NCBI GenBank assembly: GCA_963617485.1
Contig: CAVEPA010000008.1
Span: 55,521 to 119,520, forward strand
Source: UBA1757 sp963617485
GTDB lineage: Bacteria > Bacteroidota > Bacteroidia > Bacteroidales > UBA1402
DNA: 64,000 bases
Direction: 5' to 3'
The stretch's first letter is position 1; the number at the start of each line of letters is the position of its first letter. Under the pieces are notes generated by a model. That model ran no database searches. It saw only the letters and a program-made list of their open reading frames with translations, and was not told the DNA's origin. The position numbers and the translations under genes were made by a program. Shown piece after piece: positions 58,475-64,000 of this stretch.

Positions 58475-61003
58475 TTAATCGATAACACTGATGTAATACT
58501 TGGTATTGACAACATAGCCGAAGAAGTCCATGGCCGAATAAGTGATTTCGTAAGTGTTGCCCGATTGCAAACCGTTGATGGCGACCGTATTGGCCTCGCC
58601 TTCGGCTGTGTGGGGTGCACCGTCGAATACAGTGTTCAGAGCTTCGTTGGCGGCATTCACGCGTTCAGCCTCAGAAGCAAGGGCAGCACCGGTGGTCGTG
58701 TTGTAAGCATCGGTAACAACAACATATTTCAAAGCAGCGGGAGCCAAGAATTCGGCCGTCAAGCTGGTGGGGAACAAGGAGATGTCCGTGCCCTTCACCG
58801 TGGTGGGAGCCGTCTTGATGGAGCTCAGCAACTGGAATCCGTTATCGGTGCAGACGGTCATAATAGGCTGCAGCTTGCCGGGCAGCGAGTTGACTAGCGA
58901 GCAGAACTTGTTGTTGATTTTGTCGAGATAGCTGTTCAGTTTGGTCTCGAGGTTGCTGGCGATATTGTTCTTCTGCGTTTCGAGGTTGCTGATGGTAGAA
59001 GATACGTCATCGATCATGGCGTTAATCTGGCCCATAAGGGTGTCCATATTGTCGAGCGTGGTACCCAAACCTCCGAGTACATCGCTGGATGCAATCGCAA
59101 CCGGCATGTTGATGGGTACAGTCAGGGGCACAGAAACGGTCTTATCAACGTGGATTGTGCTGCCCATAACGTCCTGCGGATTTATCACAACATCCAAATC
59201 GATAGGAACATTGACGGCAATAGTCTGTGCAGCTGCCAACTCAGTGCCATCCGCGGCGTAGATGGCAGGAATTGTTATGCTCGTGGGCACGGTCTTGCTT
59301 ACGTGAGTCGTGGAAGCTCCGCTTGGAATAGGTACATCCAGACTGATAGGAACATTGACAGTGACATTGACGTTGGCACTTACATTGAACTTGATGGAGT
59401 CGGGTATACTGCCTGCAAAGCTAAGACCTGTCAAGGTGGTCTTCAAACCGCTCAAGTTGAAATCGGGAATGTTGACCGAAACAATCTTGTTGCAGAGCTT
59501 GTTTACCAAGCTGCTTACGCGGGCAATGCCGGGCATAGAAGTAACACCCAGGTCTTTGTTAATCCAGTTGTAAGACAAGGGCTTCACGGCAAAGGCTGCC
59601 AAGGCATAGTCGGAATAAACGCGGTGTCCGTCAGCGGCAACGTGGCCGGCTTCCTGGTCGTCGAAATAAATGGCTTCCACTGCGTAGGCATCGGCAATGT
59701 CGGTAAGGATGTTGTAGGTGCTGTTGATAATGTTGGTCAGGCTAATGCTACCATTGCCAAGGTTGCGTACTTCGTTGATGATATCCTTGAAGTCTTGCAA
59801 CTCTACGCGGATTTTTGCCTGCTCAACATCGGCGGCATCCAAAGTGGCCTGCATTTTGTAGAAACCGTTCTCGGCCGCACGAAGATAACCGAAAGTCAGC
59901 TTGTCGGTGCTGGGTTCCAGTGCGCTCAGTGTGATTTTGGCATCTTCGCCAATGCTGTTCTTGAGCGATACCAGTACATTGTCGGTATAAACATCGGCGG
60001 GGTTCAGCGTAACGTAGAGCTGGCCGGCATTGCCTTCTTCACCGACGATAACGTCGCCCGATTCCCAAGTCTTCACCGTAACACCGCTGGGCAGTGCGCT
60101 GAAAGGCTCACCCACGATGGTGTTGTAGCTGGAGGTGCTGGGGAAGTTGATGGGCTTGGGAGAACCTTCTACACCGGCAGTGCCATAGTAAGCGGCCAGC
60201 ATATTGGAGCGAATGCCTACGGGCAGGTTGAAGTAGCCGAACATAGGCGTGCGGGCACCATTGATAACCACGCTCGAAATGCGGGTGCTCAACTGATTCT
60301 CAATTTTGGTTACTCTTTCTTCCAATTCAGCCAAGGCGGTCTTCAGACTGTCTACATTAGCTTTCAGGGTGTCAATCTCGGCTTTCAAGAGCTTGTCGGC
60401 ATCTTCGAGGCTGGTGATTTTGGTTTCGGCTTCGGAAAGTTTACCGGCCACTGAGTCGATTCGGGCATTGGTGTCGGTAATCTTGCTTTCCTGAGCAGCC
60501 AATTTGGCCAGCGCGTCGGTAACGCTGTTCTGGATATTGGCGGTCTGTAGGCTGAGAGCATCGAGTGTCTGCTGATTGCGATAAGCCAAGGTCTTGGCGA
60601 CAGCGGCAGAATCAAGCGCTTCGGCGAACTTGGTGTTGATTTCCGTCCTGAGTGCGTCGATACTGTCTGTTCCAATGGCTGCAACAGCCGATGTCAAGGC
60701 ATTGTACTTGGCGTACAAATCGGCAATGGAAGTGTTGGAGTTGGCCAAAGCTGTTTCGATGTCTGTCTTGGCCGTTTCCAGCAACTGGATACGAGCTTCA
60801 TTGTCGTCACCATTCTGGATGGCAAGGTTCAGCTTGGTCTGCAAATCGGAAAGATCGGCATTCAAGTCAATGTTCAAATCGGCAATTTCACCCTTCAATG
60901 CAGCATTCACGTCGGCGACGTAATCGTTGCAGGAAGAGATGGCCGCTCCCATGGCAAACACAGTCAGAGCTGCCAAGAGAAGTTTTTCAATCTGTTTCTT
61001 CAT
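58475..61003 (-). CDS. Large coiled-coil lipoprotein with repeated beta segments
   Basis: 842 residues. Lipoprotein signal with lipid Cys25 (ISSCNDY). Residues 30-250 form a long coiled coil with heptads ('DADKLLKAEIDTLKANVDSL', 'LAELEERVTKIENQL'). A beta-rich segment follows from about 255 to 400, then a helical part. Two copies of a motif 'VNVPISLDV...THVSKTV' and 'VNVPIDLDV...IHVDKTV' lie around residues 540-635, then more coil (640-700) and a C-terminal domain ending 'TYEITYSAMDFFGYVVNTKYYISVID', like a fibronectin-type strand pair. The layout resembles stalked surface lipoproteins with N-terminal 'S-C-x-D-Y' and coiled coil found in Prevotella and Bacteroides. No enzyme motif was seen. 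Its partner is the barrel gene downstream. Confidence 0.8.
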   Translation of the reverse strand: MKKQIEKLLLAALTVFAMGAAISSCNDYVADVNAALKGEIADLNIDLNADLSDLQTKLNLAIQNGDDNEARIQLLETAKTDIETALANSNTSIADLYAKYNALTSAVAAIGTDSIDALRTEINTKFAEALDSAAVAKTLAYRNQQTLDALSLQTANIQNSVTDALAKLAAQESKITDTNARIDSVAGKLSEAETKITSLEDADKLLKAEIDTLKANVDSLKTALAELEERVTKIENQLSTRISSVVINGARTPMFGYFNLPVGIRSNMLAAYYGTAGVEGSPKPINFPSTSSYNTIVGEPFSALPSGVTVKTWESGDVIVGEEGNAGQLYVTLNPADVYTDNVLVSLKNSIGEDAKITLSALEPSTDKLTFGYLRAAENGFYKMQATLDAADVEQAKIRVELQDFKDIINEVRNLGNGSISLTNIINSTYNILTDIADAYAVEAIYFDDQEAGHVAADGHRVYSDYALAAFAVKPLSYNWINKDLGVTSMPGIARVSSLVNKLCNKIVSVNIPDFNLSGLKTTLTGLSFAGSIPDSIKFNVSANVNVTVNVPISLDVPIPSGASTTHVSKTVPTSITIPAIYAADGTELAAAQTIAVNVPIDLDVVINPQDVMGSTIHVDKTVSVPLTVPINMPVAIASSDVLGGLGTTLDNMDTLMGQINAMIDDVSSTISNLETQKNNIASNLETKLNSYLDKINNKFCSLVNSLPGKLQPIMTVCTDNGFQLLSSIKTAPTTVKGTDISLFPTSLTAEFLAPAALKYVVVTDAYNTTTGAALASEAERVNAANEALNTVFDGAPHTAEGEANTVAINGLQSGNTYEITYSAMDFFGYVVNTKYYISVID

Positions 61004-61101
61004 AGTTAGTGATATAGAGTGAATAAAATATCGTTATTACTTGAAAGACAATATCTTCCGTTATCGTTTTCGCATCCGTATAGACATTTCTTCCGAAGCG
61101 A

Positions 61102-61109
61102 CAAAGTTA
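61102..61109 (-). promoter_or_regulatory. -7 box of the coiled-coil lipoprotein operon
   Basis: TAACTTTG on the minus strand fits TAnnTTTG, 98 bases before the lipoprotein ATG, giving a leader of about 90 bases. The upstream element is unclear. Confidence 0.4.
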
Positions 61110-61216
61110 CACATTAACTACAAAATACAGAATAATTTGCAAAAAAAATATATTTTTATCCCTCCCCCGTAAAAGCTGCAACGCTAGGGCAGTTCGGGCA
61201 ATATCAGAGTGCGGTG

Positions 61217-63850
61217 TCAGAACGTATATTTCAGTGTCAGAACAGCGTTAATTGGACGCAAACGGTAGGAAGTGGCAAACTTGTCACCATCCACATAGGA
61301 AAGGCTGGTATAATCCTGCACATTGCCGATATTGCGCACGCAGAGCTCCACTTCGGCCCGGTAGCAAGGTTGATAACGCAGTCCGGCATCCATCAGACAG
61401 AACACTTCCCTGCCCTTGCCATCGGAACCTTCAATACCATTGTTCTGATAGTTCAGGCTGTAATAGACTTCCATATTCTTGAAAGGCAAGAAGGAAATGT
61501 CTGCATCGAGCGACCAATCGAGCTTTTCGTTAGACAAACCCGTGGTGGAAACCGTTTGGGTATAATACTCCCAAGGGCTTTGCAACTGAATTTGCATCCA
61601 AGCTAAGGTTCTGATACTCAACGATGGTACCACCATGAATATATTGCTGGTGTAAGACATGCGCCTTCCTTGGCGAAGTTTCTCGCTCGACGAATACATA
61701 TAGTTGGCATTCAGCGAGATAGTGGTTTCCATATCTCGAAAATTCTTGGCGAAATACACATCGGCCGCACATCTGTCGGTGTAGGTGGTGCCACTCTGGG
61801 ATATCATCCCCAGCACGCCAGTGGTGTAGATATCATTGCCTTTGATGACGTTTTTTCGAATTCTGGCCGCATTCACCGAAAACATCGAAAACAAGCCCTC
61901 CATGGTGTTGCGGAAATCGTAACCAAGCTCCGCTTTCATGGTGGTATTTTCGGCCAGTATGCCCGATTCACCTTGCTGCACGCGGTTGTAGGCGGTTTGT
62001 ATGGGTTGTTCCACAAACGAAAGGATATCGCCCGTAGCGTGGTTCAAGCGACATGATGCTAGCAGCGACATGCCCGGTGCCAAGGTGTATTTGCCACTAG
62101 CTCCGGCATTGACCTTCGGTCTGCTGTAGACGAAATCAGTCTTGTGGACATCGTCCTTATAATGTATGTGCTGGTACTGTAGCGGAACATCCAGACTCAG
62201 ACGGAATCCATCTTTGGTAAAATTGAGCGTAGGTGTCAAATAGGCCAGCAACTTGATGCCCAGGTTGTCATTGCGCTGCGTTGACATCTGCATAAGACTG
62301 TCGAGACGAGTTGTTATCCGGTCGTATTCGGTGTCCAAGCCAGCAGCAAAGGTCATGTTGGCATAAGCATTGAATCCTTGGGCAAAAGAAGTGCTGGTGC
62401 GGGTTTCGAAGGAATAACCGCCATTCGTTTGCCGGGCAACACCTTGGCCATCCACATTGAAGATGTCCAGCCGGTTCTCGGGCAGATAGCCGCCGCCAAT
62501 CAAGGAGTGCAGGTTGTAGACATGCTTGTCTTTGCGCCACAATAGCGCCAAATCGTTGTTGAACGACAGTTCTCTGATACGCGTGCGTTGATTCAGACTC
62601 GCTTGCATGTCAATGTCCATATTAGTCACGTCGGCATTCATAGAGGCCTTGGCCATATTTTTGATGTAGCATGTATTGGTATTCCGCTCGTATACAGCAT
62701 TGCCGGAAAGGCTGTTGACAATCCGTCTTGCCGACAAATCTTCCTGCACCACAATGTTGCTGTCGCCCGAAAGATAATAAGATGTCGCTGTCCGGTCGTA
62801 AGTTCGTTGTTTTTCGATGTAGACGATGTTGAGTTTAACGCTGCCCAAACTGTCGGTTTTGTGCAGCACATTGACCGAGGAACTCAAGCTTCCAGCCGAT
62901 GTTGTCCGTCTATCCACACTCCAGGGAACCGTAAATGGTAAAGGGTCGATGTAATCACCCGCTTTCACGTGGGTGTCTTGTGTACCATAATGACTCATGG
63001 TTTCATCGTAAGAACCGATATCGCCATTGTGCGCCTTGGCGGTAAGCAGGCCCTGCATCTCCGTATTGGCCATGAAGGCGAAGGCCGAGCCTCGGTAGAG
63101 CAAGCGCTCGGTGTCATAGCCGCCACCAGCCAGCACGTTGCCCGCCGGACGGGACATTTTTTTGTTCTTCAGTTTGATATTCAGTGCCGCCCTGTCGGAA
63201 TACTGGATGTTTTTCAACAAGCGCACCGGCTGATGATTCTCGAAGACTTGAACACCTGTTATTTCTTTGGCCGAAATGTTTCTAGTAGCCAAGCTGTAAC
63301 GACCTTCCAACATATCCAGACCTTCGATGTAGAATTTGTTGATAGGTTTGCCCTGATACTCTATCTGTCCGTTTTCCAGCACCGTGATACCCGGAAGCTT
63401 CTTGAGGACATCTTCGATGTTTCTGTCGGCATCGGTGGCAAAAGCCGCGACATTGTAATGTATGGTGTCGCTTCTCGAAACTACGGCCGCTGCCTTGGCT
63501 GTCACCTCCTTCAACTTTTGCGATGAAAAGGACAGTTTTTGGTTGATAACAGCTGTTTTCGCCTCCACAACAAGCTGCTCATTTTGGTAACCCAAAAGAG
63601 AAAACTCCAGTAATACCTTGTCCTTATCTGTAGAAAATGCCACAACATAATGCCCCTGCCCGTCGGTAACGGCATAACTGATGATGCTCTTCTTCTGCGA
63701 ATCCGCATCGCATACCTTGACAATGACACTTGGGATGACCTCGCCGGTTTCGGCATCGCTCACAATGCCCTCAATCTTGATTTGGGCGCACAGAGGGACA
63801 ATGCTCACAATCAAAAATGCGATTATAACGAATATGTGCTTGATTCTCAT
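61217..63850 (-). CDS. TonB-dependent-receptor-like outer-membrane barrel with CarboxypepD_reg domain
   Basis: 877 residues with a signal peptide (MRIKHIFVIIAFLIVSIVPLCAQ). An N-terminal carboxypeptidase-regulatory-like domain ('IEGIVSDAETGEVIPSVIVKVCD', about 25-105) is followed by a plug-like domain with 'EDVLKKLPGITVLENGQIEYQGKPINKFYIEGLDMLEG' and 'ITGVQVFENHQPVRLLKNI', then a large barrel ending 'LRPINAVLTLKYTF'. This type goes with GLPGLI genes in Bacteroidales; the end of such a gene lies just upstream (stop at 63873). No SusD partner is visible. The transported or assembled substrate is unknown. The clear terminal Phe supports outer-membrane insertion. Confidence 0.85.
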   Translation of the reverse strand: MRIKHIFVIIAFLIVSIVPLCAQIKIEGIVSDAETGEVIPSVIVKVCDADSQKKSIISYAVTDGQGHYVVAFSTDKDKVLLEFSLLGYQNEQLVVEAKTAVINQKLSFSSQKLKEVTAKAAAVVSRSDTIHYNVAAFATDADRNIEDVLKKLPGITVLENGQIEYQGKPINKFYIEGLDMLEGRYSLATRNISAKEITGVQVFENHQPVRLLKNIQYSDRAALNIKLKNKKMSRPAGNVLAGGGYDTERLLYRGSAFAFMANTEMQGLLTAKAHNGDIGSYDETMSHYGTQDTHVKAGDYIDPLPFTVPWSVDRRTTSAGSLSSSVNVLHKTDSLGSVKLNIVYIEKQRTYDRTATSYYLSGDSNIVVQEDLSARRIVNSLSGNAVYERNTNTCYIKNMAKASMNADVTNMDIDMQASLNQRTRIRELSFNNDLALLWRKDKHVYNLHSLIGGGYLPENRLDIFNVDGQGVARQTNGGYSFETRTSTSFAQGFNAYANMTFAAGLDTEYDRITTRLDSLMQMSTQRNDNLGIKLLAYLTPTLNFTKDGFRLSLDVPLQYQHIHYKDDVHKTDFVYSRPKVNAGASGKYTLAPGMSLLASCRLNHATGDILSFVEQPIQTAYNRVQQGESGILAENTTMKAELGYDFRNTMEGLFSMFSVNAARIRKNVIKGNDIYTTGVLGMISQSGTTYTDRCAADVYFAKNFRDMETTISLNANYMYSSSEKLRQGRRMSYTSNIFMVVPSLSIRTLAWMQIQLQSPWEYYTQTVSTTGLSNEKLDWSLDADISFLPFKNMEVYYSLNYQNNGIEGSDGKGREVFCLMDAGLRYQPCYRAEVELCVRNIGNVQDYTSLSYVDGDKFATSYRLRPINAVLTLKYTF

Positions 63851-63872
63851 AGTGTTCTGATGATGTTAAACG

Positions 63873-64000
63873 CTATTCCAATTCCACCGGGCTGTAGAAA
63901 CGTCTGGTGTTGGAAACGCTACGCACTTTGCCGGTGTTGGGGTCTTTGCCCAGCAAGGGATTGCCTGCCAAAACCGCCATCTGACGCAGACGGTAGTCCT
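63873..64000 (-). CDS. C-terminal end of a probable GLPGLI-family protein (cut by window edge)
   Basis: The minus-strand frame is open from the window edge to TAG at 63873-63875. 41 residues are visible: 'DYRLRQMAVLAGNPLLGKD', 'PNTGKVRSVSN' and 'TRRFYSPVELE'. The 'N-P-L-L-G-K-D' and final 'Y-S-P-V-E-L-E' resemble the end of GLPGLI proteins ('NPIELE' endings, from recall). These are usually encoded directly before a TonB-receptor-like gene of the kind found here 22 bases downstream. The call is tentative because the diagnostic GLPGLI motif is outside the window. Confidence 0.55.
   Translation of the reverse strand, partial: DYRLRQMAVLAGNPLLGKDPNTGKVRSVSNTRRFYSPVELE

Overview
This 64 kb window is chromosomal DNA of a Bacteroidota bacterium, most likely an uncultured or gut-type member of the order Bacteroidales, with a G+C content near 50 percent by eye. 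The evidence is gene content and order (dnaN / DnaQ-like exonuclease / coaBC / DUF4835 / recN; gyrA followed by a TPR gene and divergent from clpC; rpmB-rpmG-DUF4295-ftsY-rimO), type III glutamine synthetase, archaeal-type ProRS, TamB and AsmA proteins, DUF3078 and DUF4465 proteins, TonB-receptor/GLPGLI-type genes and a short type IX secretion-like C-terminus. Many intergenic regions carry the Bacteroidota promoter form (TTG or TTTG, 19-21 bases, TAnnTTTG). No ribosomal RNA, phage, insertion sequence, integrase, plasmid gene or CRISPR array was seen.

Layout. 1-3.6 kb: the end of an AsmA-like gene, trmD, a cobalamin riboswitch driving a lone DUF4465 lipoprotein, and a DUF3078 outer-membrane protein. 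3.6-7.4 kb (minus strand): ispE and a 2-oxoacid:ferredoxin oxidoreductase operon that includes an easily missed 57-residue membrane protein. 7.4-17.8 kb: dnaB, tRNA-Arg, an overlapping clpC-htpG pair, then gyrA and a TPR protein. 18-23.3 kb (minus strand): a porin-like gene, rimO, ftsY, three small genes (a DUF4295 protein, rpmG, rpmB) and tsaD. 23.4-35.5 kb: tamB, proS, a UvrD/PcrA helicase, GNAT, SDR, an S41 lipoprotein, a YgjP-like metalloprotein and a three-tRNA cluster (Gly-Leu-Leu). 35.6-43.5 kb: RNA-modification genes (RluA type, rlmD, rlmB), an arylacetate-CoA ligase plus ACT protein pair, an O-antigen-ligase-like protein and a metal-exporter-like permease. 43.5-50.3 kb (minus strand): recN, DUF4835, coaBC, exonuclease, dnaN, murB. 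50.3-55.5 kb: a GT2 glycosyltransferase, a pectinesterase placed one base behind glnN, and pdxB. 55.6-64 kb: envelope genes of accessory character (two beta-barrel proteins, a secreted protein with a Glu-Pro linker, a large coiled-coil lipoprotein, a TonB-receptor-like barrel and the end of a probable GLPGLI gene).

Most of the window is housekeeping: replication and repair (dnaB, dnaN, gyrA, recN, uvrD/pcrA), translation and tRNA or rRNA modification, proteostasis (clpC, htpG), cofactor and isoprenoid synthesis (coaBC, pdxB, ispE), anaerobic 2-oxoacid metabolism (kor) and envelope assembly (tamB, murB, asmA-like).

No clearly new defence or mobile system was found. The best leads are the orphan B12-controlled lipoprotein with a possible second, riboswitch-bypassing promoter; the coiled-coil lipoprotein paired with a small beta-barrel; the small membrane protein in the kor operon; a perfect 17-bp inverted repeat inside pdxB; and the tight glnN-pectinesterase arrangement.
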